Below, piece by piece: positions 17,715-25,024 of a stretch of 49,535 nucleotides of DNA (position 1 is the first letter of the stretch; every line of letters begins with the position of its first letter). Position numbers and translations under genes: made by a program. This stretch comes from Alphaproteobacteria bacterium. Lineage in GTDB: Bacteria > Pseudomonadota > Alphaproteobacteria > Rs-D84. The notes beneath the pieces are model-generated. The model saw only the letters and a program-made list of their open reading frames with translations, was not told the origin of the DNA and made no database searches. The DNA lies in assembly GCA_017436325.1 (NCBI GenBank), contig JAFSDI010000039.1:1-49535 (forward strand), in the 5' to 3' direction.

Positions 17715-18826
17715 TTCCAAAAACCTTGTATTGCTGTTGATATTTTTTCTGATGCGTGTCCATCACCGTATGGATTCTTGGAACCATCCAAACGTGTTGC
17801 TGATTTTTCCCGCGATAAAATCGCATCGGATTCTGATAATATCTTGTCAATATCTGCACCAACAAGTTTCGCAAATCCCGCATCGACACCTTCGGTTCTT
17901 TCAGTTTCATAACGCATTACTAATACAGGATTTCCAAATGTTGGGGCTTCTTCTTGAATGCCACCGCTGTCTGTTAATACCAACTTTGTATGTTGCATTA
18001 AACAAACTAATTCAGGATAATCTAGCGGTGCTGTTAGAATCACGTTCGGTAAATCATCAAGCGCTGAATGAACCGTGTCATAAACATTTGGATTTGGATG
18101 AACAGGCAAAACAAACTGATGGTCAGGATATTTTTTTGTTAATGTCGTAATTGCTTGCAATATCCTGTCTAATCTTTCACCATGATTTTCACGGCGATGC
18201 GCCGTTACCAATACCAGCTTATCGTTCAATAAGACGCCCTTGTTTTTTAATGATTCTTCGGCTTTTTCCATTGTTTGTGATGATAAACAAGACAAAGCAT
18301 CTATAACAGTATTCCCTGTTAATACTATTTTCGTTTTATCTATATTTTCTTTTATCAAAGAATCATACGCCAATTTTGTCGGCGCAAAATGCAAATCTGT
18401 GATACGCGAAGTCATTTGCCGCATCGCTTCTTCTGGGAATGGTTCAAATAAATCATATGAACGAAGGCCTGCTTCGACGTGAAATACTGGAACGCGATTA
18501 TAAAAAGAAACCAATGCGCCACAAAATACAGTCATTGTGTCACCTTGAACAATTGTCGCATCAAAGTGATTATTTTGGTATAATTCTGATAGTGCTGATA
18601 ATATTCTGGACTGAACGCCTGATAATGTTTGATTGGGGCGCATCACATCAAGCCTGAAATCAGGTTCAATACCAAAGAACCCAAGTGTTTGATTTGATAA
18701 TTCTTTCTGTTGTTCTGTGTTACATACAAAAACACGATTTTCTGGATTTTTTCGCAATTCCAAAATAACAGGTGCTAATTTTATGGCTTCTGGACGCGTT
18801 CCAAGAATAACGATTATGTTTTTCAT
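17711..18826 (-). CDS. wecB: UDP-N-acetylglucosamine 2-epimerase (non-hydrolysing)
   Basis: Interconverts UDP-GlcNAc and UDP-ManNAc, a precursor for surface polysaccharide. The 371-residue length is standard. GTRPEAIKLAPVI (residues 9-21) is the family start; QGDTMT, HVEAGLRS (about 112-119), PEE and DSGGIQEEAP (about 286-295) are active-site segments. AAGGAG lies before the ATG. It sits between two GT2 genes, which suggests that the operon makes a ManNAc-containing glycan. No UDP-ManNAc dehydrogenase (wecC) is in the window. Confidence 0.95.
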   Translation of the reverse strand: MKNIIVILGTRPEAIKLAPVILELRKNPENRVFVCNTEQQKELSNQTLGFFGIEPDFRLDVMRPNQTLSGVQSRILSALSELYQNNHFDATIVQGDTMTVFCGALVSFYNRVPVFHVEAGLRSYDLFEPFPEEAMRQMTSRITDLHFAPTKLAYDSLIKENIDKTKIVLTGNTVIDALSCLSSQTMEKAEESLKNKGVLLNDKLVLVTAHRRENHGERLDRILQAITTLTKKYPDHQFVLPVHPNPNVYDTVHSALDDLPNVILTAPLDYPELVCLMQHTKLVLTDSGGIQEEAPTFGNPVLVMRYETERTEGVDAGFAKLVGADIDKILSESDAILSREKSATRLDGSKNPYGDGHASEKISTAIQGFWK

Positions 18827-18839
18827 TCTTAAATTCTCC

Positions 18840-19712
18840 TTATAATCTTATTTGTATTTTTCTGAATACAGATTTGCGATATTTCTTTGACCAGAAAAAT
18901 AAAATATTTACTAACTGACGTGATAAAAATTTATATGTATCCAGAATTATATACTCTGGTCGCCAGATTCTGTCCATAGATAAATATGATAATTTTACAC
19001 GCGACCAATACCCCATATTAAAATGCCGAATAAAATCATCACGATATTTACGCTGAATAGCAAGTGTCTTTTGCTGTATCCGCGGTTGCTCCTTGGCGGT
19101 CAGGGCATCAGAATTAAACCGATATTGATAAATATTATCCGATATGTAGTCAATACGACCAGACATAGCAATACGACACCAATAATCATAATCTTCGGCA
19201 CAAAACACACTGGTATCATAGCCGCCAATCTTATCCATAATGCGTCTGCGATACATAAATGCCGCGCCAACATTACAAAAATACGACAAATCTTGCGCGC
19301 GGCGTTTATAATTAAATGTATCAAAAACATTGCCGTCTTCGTCAATATAATCCATACCGGCAACAACCATATCTGTATCTTGATTTCTATCCAGATATTC
19401 AACCATCACAGACAGCCAATTAGGTTTTGCAATATTATCATCACTGGTCCATGTCAAATAATCACCAGTCGCAGCAGAAAAACCAATATTTAATGACGCT
19501 GGTAATTTTTGATTTGTTTCATTATTTATGATGCGAATTCGTGCGTCTTTATTTGCATATTCAGTCGCAATTTTTAATGTGTCATCAGTAGAACAATCAT
19601 TAACAAATATTAATTCCCAATCAGTAAAATCCTGAATTAAAATAGAATCAAGGCTGTACCTTAGGTAACGAGAACCATTATAACACGGCAATACAATAGA
19701 AACGCGGGGCAT
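18840..19712 (-). CDS. Glycosyltransferase, GT2 family
   Basis: First gene of the glycan operon, 290 residues. VSIVLPCYNGSRYL begins the GT-A fold; VNDCSTDDT (about 38-46) binds the nucleotide; TSDDN (about 93-97) is the DXD-equivalent; CAEDYDYWCR (about 170-179) is the catalytic ED region. A basic hydrophobic C-terminal part may contact the membrane. AAAGGAATAAA precedes the ATG. Acceptor unknown. Confidence 0.9.
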   Translation of the reverse strand: MPRVSIVLPCYNGSRYLRYSLDSILIQDFTDWELIFVNDCSTDDTLKIATEYANKDARIRIINNETNQKLPASLNIGFSAATGDYLTWTSDDNIAKPNWLSVMVEYLDRNQDTDMVVAGMDYIDEDGNVFDTFNYKRRAQDLSYFCNVGAAFMYRRRIMDKIGGYDTSVFCAEDYDYWCRIAMSGRIDYISDNIYQYRFNSDALTAKEQPRIQQKTLAIQRKYRDDFIRHFNMGYWSRVKLSYLSMDRIWRPEYIILDTYKFLSRQLVNILFFWSKKYRKSVFRKIQIRL

Positions 19713-19884
19713 TTTATTCCTTTTTAATCATATTTTTTACAATAGTTAATATAAATATTAAAATCAACAACTTTCTACGTTTATAAAAAAAATTTAATTT
19801 GTTACAAAAAGAATTTTTTTTAAATTAATTATATGACGATTTTCAATATAGATTTAGCCAGAATTATAATGCTAAAAAAAATAT

Positions 19885-19908
19885 CACCCAAGATTGGATT
19901 CTTGGGCG
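19885..19908 (-). terminator. Intrinsic terminator for the small membrane protein gene
   Basis: CCCAAG/CTTGGG arms extended by an A-T pair, with a T run on the reverse strand. Confidence 0.7.
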
Positions 19909-19933
19909 ATACTGTTATTTTTTTGAGATATAA

Positions 19934-20182
19934 TTATTTTTTATTTCTTTTTTTGCTTGGTGTTTTTTTTACGGCTTTTGCATTTACAGTCTTTACCGCA
20001 GGGGTGTTTTTATATTCCTTGTACAACATTGCGCCACACGTGAATGCTAAGACCGCAGATACGGCCGCAATTAGACCAGGAATTAACCCTTCTGAAAAAT
20101 ACATAAAAAACACAACCGCGACAACAAAAACAATTGTATAACCAAGATTTTTTGACAAGACATTAAGCCATCTATCGAACAT
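19934..20182 (-). CDS. Small membrane protein with Lys-rich tail
   Basis: I place the start at 20182 because GGAG lies six bases upstream; the frame is open for 20 more codons that look non-coding. The 82-residue product has two hydrophobic segments (about residues 14-32 and 34-53) and a basic tail rich in Lys (KKTPSKKRNKK). Similar small two-TM proteins with basic tails are common and unassigned. It is divergent from tRNA-Pro. Confidence 0.6.
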   Translation of the reverse strand: MFDRWLNVLSKNLGYTIVFVVAVVFFMYFSEGLIPGLIAAVSAVLAFTCGAMLYKEYKNTPAVKTVNAKAVKKTPSKKRNKK

Positions 20183-20268
20183 TTTTTTCTCCATTGTTTG
20201 AATACGTATGTTAATTATAACGCACTTGTTAATAAAAGTCATTAAAAATAACGCATAAAAAAAAGTAT

Positions 20269-20297
20269 TTGTAATTTTTCTTATTTATAGTTAATAT
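20269..20297 (+). promoter_or_regulatory. Promoter of tRNA-Pro
   Basis: TTGTAA at 20269-20274, spacing 17, TAATAT at 20292-20297, fifteen bases before the mature tRNA. Confidence 0.6.
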
Positions 20298-20311
20298 ACG
20301 AGGCGTGTTGT

Positions 20312-20388
20312 CGGGGTGTAGCTCAGACTGGTAGAGTACTTGCATGGGGTGCAAGGGGTCGCAAGTTCGATTCTTGTCACCCCGACCA
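20312..20388 (+). tRNA. tRNA-Pro (GGG)
   Basis: Acceptor CGGGGTG pairs fully with CACCCCG. The anticodon stem CTTGC/GCAAG closes the loop ATGGGGT, anticodon GGG. T loop TTCGATT. Discriminator A and CCA are encoded. Confidence 0.95.
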
Positions 20389-20461
20389 TTTTAATCTTGA
20401 CTGTTTGTCGTTTTCTGATATCGTTTTCCCGCTATAACTTTTTACATAAAAAGGACTTTAA

Positions 20462-20923
20462 ATGAAAGACTATAATAAAATGATAAACGATGGACATATT
20501 GTACAAATTAAAAAAGATGGTATCTTCGTTGCTGGAAAACCTGCGAATGTATATCACAATATGCCGATTATAAATCCAACCACTGATTTGTTAAGAAATG
20601 ATTTTTCTGAAATACAAACTATGCAGTCAAACACACAAGGCTGTTATGCAATGACTGGCAATCCAACGCCGGCATTTCGTGGCACTTTTTTATGGATACG
20701 CGCAAAAAGTACAACCGGCATTTGGTCTGATTGGTTTTTCCGTTGTGAATATGATAAATTTGAATGTGCGACAAAATTAGCAGCAATGGAATCAGTAAAA
20801 ACAGCATCTATTTTGAACAGCAAACAAAGACCAGAATTTAGAACCGCTGTAATGAAAAACATCGCAAAAAAAGCAAAGATTAGAGATATTATTAGCACAT
20901 TACAAAAATGCAAAACAAAATAA
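20462..20923 (+). CDS. Hypothetical protein, 153 aa
   Basis: A soluble basic protein without signal peptide. Its middle (GTFLWIRAKSTTGIWSDWFF, near residues 78-97) is aromatic-rich and could be a beta-sandwich or tail-fibre-like element, and the C-terminus is Lys-rich and helical. AAAAAGGACTTTAA precedes the ATG and a terminator follows. It is the first gene after tRNA-Pro, where accessory genes often sit. No family recognised. Confidence 0.6.
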   Translation: MKDYNKMINDGHIVQIKKDGIFVAGKPANVYHNMPIINPTTDLLRNDFSEIQTMQSNTQGCYAMTGNPTPAFRGTFLWIRAKSTTGIWSDWFFRCEYDKFECATKLAAMESVKTASILNSKQRPEFRTAVMKNIAKKAKIRDIISTLQKCKTK

Positions 20924-20931
20924 TCTTAAAA

Positions 20932-20960
20932 AAAAAATGACCATACGGTCATTTTTTTTT
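20932..20960. terminator. Bidirectional intrinsic terminator
   Basis: AAAAATGACC and GGTCATTTTT around an ATAC loop, with A and T runs on either side. It serves the converging genes 20462-20923 and 20960-21499. Confidence 0.88.
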
Positions 20961-21499
20961 TATTGCGCTTTATTTTCTGATTCAGAACGGTCAATGGATT
21001 CCCAAGCATAGGTTGTCTGATCGCCTTCTTTGACAGCGGTTAACACGTATTTTCCGTTGCTGGCCGTGGCAGATAAATTATTTATCTTGCCTTCTATTTT
21101 GGCATTTATGGCCCTTATGGCTGCACCAACTGTTTCATATTCCACAGGTAAATCATCGATTTTGTAAAGTAATGTACTTGTGTATCTTGTTAACTGACGT
21201 AGATTAAATAGATGGCAACCATCTGGGGAATAACCACCATCAGTGCTGTTATAAAGAATTCCATCGATTATATCACCAATACTTTCACCATTAAATAATT
21301 CTGATAATGTTGCGCGACTGCAGCTAGTATCTGAACCGTCACGAGCCACAAGAGGAATAGCAGTTGAAATTCCGTCAATTTGATTTTTATCAACATAACT
21401 TTGCAGGGTTTCATCCAGAAAACCACGCGATACAATCGATGCATTTGCTGCGCTATATCCACACAAGCCAATCATTGTGTAAATTACAATTTTTCTCAT
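20960..21499 (-). CDS. Exported hypothetical protein downstream of RNA copy A
   Basis: A 179-residue protein with a signal peptide (MRKIVIYTMIGLCGYSAANA, cleavage after about residue 20). The mature part has three cysteines and, near the C-terminus, NGKYVLTAVKEGDQTTYAWE, a stretch of a kind seen in surface or pilin-like proteins. AAAGGAGTATATAT precedes the ATG. The terminator of the structured RNA ends 24 bases upstream, so the gene must be reached by read-through of that RNA. Family unknown; likely periplasmic or surface. Confidence 0.7.
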   Translation of the reverse strand: MRKIVIYTMIGLCGYSAANASIVSRGFLDETLQSYVDKNQIDGISTAIPLVARDGSDTSCSRATLSELFNGESIGDIIDGILYNSTDGGYSPDGCHLFNLRQLTRYTSTLLYKIDDLPVEYETVGAAIRAINAKIEGKINNLSATASNGKYVLTAVKEGDQTTYAWESIDRSESENKAQ

Positions 21500-21523
21500 A
21501 TATATACTCCTTTGTGTTATTAA

Positions 21524-21755
21524 GAAAAAACCGCAATGGAAATATACTGCGGTCGGGAGGTTGATAAAACATACTAAGTAATGCCCCCATGGTCTTTAAG
21601 TGACAAAACACCCTGAACATACACCACAGGCCCCCCGACATAAAATCAGGGAAAAAAACAGGTGCGAAATGCATCGCGCGTTTGGCGGATTACGATGCTT
21701 TCGCACCGACTTAGTAAGGCTTATCACGGCCCCGAAACCAATTCCCATTGGATTC
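21524..21755 (-). ncRNA. Structured leader RNA, copy A (novel candidate)
   Basis: About 232 nt on the reverse strand, homologous to 44446-44656. Helices in + coordinates: 5' hairpin CCAAT-GGGA-ATTGG (21738-21751); inner closing helix 21731-21735 with 21553-21557; helix ACTAAGT/ACTTAGT (21709-21715 with 21573-21579); helix GGTGCG/CGCACC (21702-21707 with 21661-21666); CCCTGA/TCAGGG in the variable domain; terminator arms 21548-21553 and 21530-21535 followed by six T. Segment 21742-21750 can instead pair with the terminator loop (21534-21542). A TATCAT -10 lies upstream. The next gene starts 24 bases after the T run. Confidence 0.75.
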
Positions 21756-21801
21756 TGTATGAATGATATATTATTTTGTAAATAAATTGAATAAAAAAAT
21801 T

Positions 21802-22251
21802 TTATTCTTTTGTACCACAGTTGGCAACTATCATATCTGCAATATGTATATTTTGCGCATAGTCACGCGCCATCGGAACAGCACACGGATTACAATCATA
21901 TAAAATTGCACCACGCGGACAAATATATGCAACATCTTGACATATACCATATGTTCTGTCTTGTATCTTTTGATTCATATAGCTCATCGCAATTTCCCAG
22001 TATTTTTCTGGAACTGATTTAGGGTCGTATTCCCACATCTGCTTTACTGTTTTTATCGTGCGTTGAACACATGGCGCAGAACTGTGTATATGCAAAATGT
22101 TTCCCGAAATATTATTGGTTGGGGCGGAATTGTTTCGACTTATCATAACCCACGCAATTATGGATATACAGAATATCATCACAAAAAACAACAATAAATA
22201 GTGCGCAATCGTAAATGATGTAGTATTTGTTTGAAACTTGGTTTTTATCAT
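21802..22251 (-). CDS. Membrane-anchored periplasmic hypothetical protein
   Basis: I use the ATG at 22251, which has GGAGAAATAACT before it, giving 149 residues. One hydrophobic segment near residues 18-37 (LLLFFVMIFCISIIAWVMI) anchors a periplasmic domain with five cysteines, including CPRG and CNPCAVP near the C-terminus, which may form disulfides. Codirectional with RNA copy A, which begins about 47 bases after its stop. No family recognised. Confidence 0.6.
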   Translation of the reverse strand: MIKTKFQTNTTSFTIAHYLLLFFVMIFCISIIAWVMISRNNSAPTNNISGNILHIHSSAPCVQRTIKTVKQMWEYDPKSVPEKYWEIAMSYMNQKIQDRTYGICQDVAYICPRGAILYDCNPCAVPMARDYAQNIHIADMIVANCGTKE

Positions 22252-22325
22252 AGTTATTTCTCCTTGATAGTTCAATTCTATCACCACCAGCGATAACAAG
22301 ATATGGTTTTAAATTCCCATTTATA

Positions 22326-22354
22326 TTGCAAGTACATAAAAAAAATACTATTAT
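22326..22354 (+). promoter_or_regulatory. Promoter of corA
   Basis: TTGCAA at 22326-22331, spacing 17, TATTAT at 22349-22354. The same TTGCAA-17-TAT-AT form recurs at 40087 and 44411. Confidence 0.75.
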
Positions 22355-22388
22355 GTGCATAGCAACATTAAACCAAAGGGGTCAATAT

Positions 22389-23273
22389 ATGTTTGTAACA
22401 GAAAAATTAGAGACTTTTTCATGGATAAATGTTGGAAATCCTGATCACGAAGATTTTGAAAAACTGCAGACAGACTATAAAATTGACGAAGATACAATAT
22501 CTGATATTCTTGACCCAGATGAACAACCACGATTGGAAGTCGAAGATGATTACAAGGTCATAATCGTTCGTTTCCCAATTATTAATCGTGAAAATGATAC
22601 CCTTTGGCACACAGAACCACTGTCAATAATATATTCAACTAATCGCGTAATTACAGTTTGTCGAAAAAGATGTGACTTGCTGGACAGAATAAAAAAATCT
22701 GAAAAAACATCACGCGAAGAATTTATTTTGAATATCATATACTATATTGCTGAATCTTATTTGCGTATGTTAAAAGAATTGAATAAGCGTGTGTTGGCAT
22801 CTAAAAAAGTATTACAAGAACGAATTCGAAAAAAAGAACTGATGGATTTATTAGAAGTCGAAAACAGTTATACACTTTATATGGCAGGTATTCGCGGCAA
22901 TGCAGCGGTGTTGGATAAACTGGAAAAAGTTCGTGGATTTGTTAAAACTGACGATGCGCAAGAATTGGCCGAAGATGCCAGAATCGAATTGTCACAGGCA
23001 ACAGAAGTTGTGTCATCATACAGTAAAATGCTGAAATCAATCAAGGAAACCTTTGAAAGTGTGATTAATATGGATTCTAATACCAATATTAATCGCCTGA
23101 CAATGTGGAACATTTTGCTGGTGATACCAACAGTGATTGTTGGATATTATGGGATGAATCTAGATTTGCCTTTTGCGCAACACCAAGAAACAGCAACCGC
23201 AATTTTTGTCTTTATAATGGTCTTGTTGTTGGGCTTTGCAATGTTCAGTGTCATAAAACGCAAAATTGTTTAA
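22389..23273 (+). CDS. corA: CorA family Mg2+/Co2+ transporter
   Basis: A divalent cation channel of the inner membrane. I use the ATG at 22389, preceded by AAAGGGG; the 21 residues upstream are not conserved. The 294-residue protein has a soluble alpha/beta N-domain, a long helical stalk (about 135-235) and two C-terminal TM segments. The first TM ends in the signature YGMN (about residues 253-256) followed by LDLPF in the periplasmic loop. The basic C-terminal KRKIV is cytoplasmic. Confidence 0.94.
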   Translation: MFVTEKLETFSWINVGNPDHEDFEKLQTDYKIDEDTISDILDPDEQPRLEVEDDYKVIIVRFPIINRENDTLWHTEPLSIIYSTNRVITVCRKRCDLLDRIKKSEKTSREEFILNIIYYIAESYLRMLKELNKRVLASKKVLQERIRKKELMDLLEVENSYTLYMAGIRGNAAVLDKLEKVRGFVKTDDAQELAEDARIELSQATEVVSSYSKMLKSIKETFESVINMDSNTNINRLTMWNILLVIPTVIVGYYGMNLDLPFAQHQETATAIFVFIMVLLLGFAMFSVIKRKIV

Positions 23274-23279
23274 TACAAA

Positions 23280-23302
23280 AAAGCACCCCAATTATCTGGG
23301 GT
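23280..23302 (-). terminator. Intrinsic terminator for carD
   Basis: CACCCCA and TGGGGTG arms with a short AT loop; the T run (CTTTTTT) is on the reverse strand. Confidence 0.8.
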
Positions 23303-23324
23303 GTGGTCGAGAAAATTGTTTATA

Positions 23325-23879
23325 TCATTCTTCTTCTAGTTCATCATCGTCTGAATCAATCGCATTTAAATCAATTTCTTTTGGCACACCAAGAATATCT
23401 TCTATCTTGTCTGATGCAGAATCTAAATCAATTTTATGCAAAACCGCAAATTCTTGTGCCATACGTTCCAAGGCACGCAAATACAACTGACGCGCTGAAA
23501 AAGTCATGGTGTCGCTGGCACTGCGGCGCTGCAGGTCACGTACAACCTCTGCCAGTTTCATTGGATCGCCAGAATTAATATTATCTTCGTATTGTGCGGC
23601 ACGGCGCGCCCAAATCATACGCTTAGCACCAGCCTTGCCCTTTGCGGATGCAATCGCTTCATCCATTTTTTTTACTGATGTCAATGGGCGCAGACCAGAA
23701 ATCTCTGCCCGTTCCATCGGAACACGAAGGGTCATATGATTGCGCTCAAAATCAATAACTAATAATTTTACCTTTTGATCAGCAATCGTTTGTTCTTCGA
23801 TACGCAGTAACTTACCGACCCCTTGGGTAGGATAAACAACATACTGACCGGCTTTAAAATCTAACTTTTTACTTGGCAT
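23325..23879 (-). CDS. carD: CarD/CdnL family transcriptional regulator
   Basis: RNA-polymerase-binding regulator that stabilises open complexes. Residues about 6-65 form the Tudor-like RNAP-interaction domain (FKAGQYVVYPTQGVGK), followed by a helical DNA-binding domain with RMIWARRAAQYEDNINSGD and a Trp wedge near residue 88. An acidic tail (DSDDDELEEE) ends the protein. The ATG at 23879 has AAAAGG upstream; a GTG two codons earlier is less likely. Widespread in alphaproteobacteria. Confidence 0.93.
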   Translation of the reverse strand: MPSKKLDFKAGQYVVYPTQGVGKLLRIEEQTIADQKVKLLVIDFERNHMTLRVPMERAEISGLRPLTSVKKMDEAIASAKGKAGAKRMIWARRAAQYEDNINSGDPMKLAEVVRDLQRRSASDTMTFSARQLYLRALERMAQEFAVLHKIDLDSASDKIEDILGVPKEIDLNAIDSDDDELEEE

Positions 23880-23967
23880 AAACACTACCTTTTTACGGTT
23901 GCCATTCTCTCTAATACACAGATTATATCACAAAAAAATCAGAAAAACAAATAAATGAGAAAAATAA

Positions 23968-23993
23968 AAATCCCAGATATAAATCTGGGATAA
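23968..23993 (-). terminator. Intrinsic terminator
   Basis: ATCCCAGAT and ATCTGGGAT arms with a four-base loop, T run on the reverse strand; ends the gene 23997-24539. Confidence 0.85.
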
Positions 23994-23996
23994 ATC

Positions 23997-24539
23997 TTAA
24001 CGTCTGATACCGCGCAATGTACCAGTTCTGCGAACACCAGATGCACGTCCCCCTTCAGTTGTGCCAGATGGGGTTGCGCATACCCACTTGCCATCTTCTA
24101 GTATTGCTGTTTTGCCAGCCTCGCAATCTGGTTTTTCTAGGCGCCACGCAAAACACGTACCTTTTTGATAAGATTCATATGTCGCATTATCGCCACCACG
24201 GGTATATGCACCATAATTTGCATTCCATTCGCCACGCGTTTCACCACTGCACCACTTACGCTCACCCCAGCATAATACGCAATTATTATTCACATCACAC
24301 AATTCGCGTGGGCCAGATGTTATTTGATAACCACTGTTAGCCCTGTCTTTGTTGCCCATAGTCTTGCCATTTTCTAAATCACGACACCACAGACGCTGAC
24401 ATTCCGCAGATGGAATGCCATCAATCTTTTGACGTGATTCTGTCAAGATATAGCCAGGACCGCACGAAACAAAATCTGCACGAACAGTCGAACTAACAAT
24501 CATTGAAACTAATGATAAAAATAGAATTCTCGCTCTCAT
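23997..24539 (-). CDS. Secreted Cys-rich hypothetical protein
   Basis: A 180-residue protein with a signal peptide (MRARILFLSLVSMIVSSTVRA). The mature part has about ten cysteines, several in C-x-x-C or C-W pairs (VLCWGERKWC), so it is probably disulfide-bonded in the periplasm or outside the cell. The C-terminus is Arg/Gly-rich (RASGVRRTGTLRGIRR). It may be co-transcribed with bamE and nifJ upstream. No family recognised. Confidence 0.65.
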   Translation of the reverse strand: MRARILFLSLVSMIVSSTVRADFVSCGPGYILTESRQKIDGIPSAECQRLWCRDLENGKTMGNKDRANSGYQITSGPRELCDVNNNCVLCWGERKWCSGETRGEWNANYGAYTRGGDNATYESYQKGTCFAWRLEKPDCEAGKTAILEDGKWVCATPSGTTEGGRASGVRRTGTLRGIRR

Positions 24540-24582
24540 ATTTTATATTTTATCTTTTTTATGAATTTCACGCAAGTTTTTT

Positions 24583-25023
24583 TTATTGTCCTAAACCAGC
24601 AGGGCTAAAACGACCGATGTTATTAAACAATTCTTCAATCGCATTTAATTCAATCGCTGCTGGAATATCTGTTTCGCCCTGTGCAATCTTTATATCAGGC
24701 AAATCTGCATCGTGTAATAATTTGGTTTTTTGAATACGCCCGCCCTTTACCCAGACCAACAAAACAGTTTCATTTGTATATGTTGGCGCAAAAGGCCCAC
24801 GATAATTTTCATCTGCACCAAAATAAATCCAAACCTCATCACCATATAGTGTCTTTACTTGTGGTGCGCCAAATTCATCAATTAATGCGGATGTCGTTTT
24901 GATATCCTGAACTTTCTGTTCCAAATTAATCGGAAAGACATAACCACGATGTTTAGTCTGAAATGTACAGGCTGATAATATCAGTGCAAAACCGGATATA
25001 AGACAGATTTTTTTTAGCATCAT
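24583..25023 (-). CDS. bamE: Outer membrane protein assembly factor BamE (SmpA/OmlA)
   Basis: Small lipoprotein of the BAM complex that helps insert beta-barrels. I use the start at 25023, giving 146 residues with the lipobox LSAC (Cys near residue 19). HRGYVFP and the segment ALIDEFGAPQVKTLYGDEVWIYFG are the BamE core (the LG-P and W-Y pattern). GGAGAAGG, inside the end of the PFOR gene, provides the ribosome site. It starts one base after the PFOR stop. Confidence 0.88.
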   Translation of the reverse strand: MMLKKICLISGFALILSACTFQTKHRGYVFPINLEQKVQDIKTTSALIDEFGAPQVKTLYGDEVWIYFGADENYRGPFAPTYTNETVLLVWVKGGRIQKTKLLHDADLPDIKIAQGETDIPAAIELNAIEELFNNIGRFSPAGLGQ

Positions 25024-25024
25024 T

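Noticed and set aside
19833..20141. Forward 102-aa ORF
   Set aside because: Antisense of the small membrane protein gene; no ribosome site and covers its terminator.
21524..21755. Known stable RNA (tmRNA, SRP RNA, 6S, RNase P)
   Set aside because: No tRNA-like T-arm or tag frame, no GGAAG-type SRP loop, no single long 6S hairpin with central bubble, no RNase P conserved core; the position just before a gene also argues for a leader.
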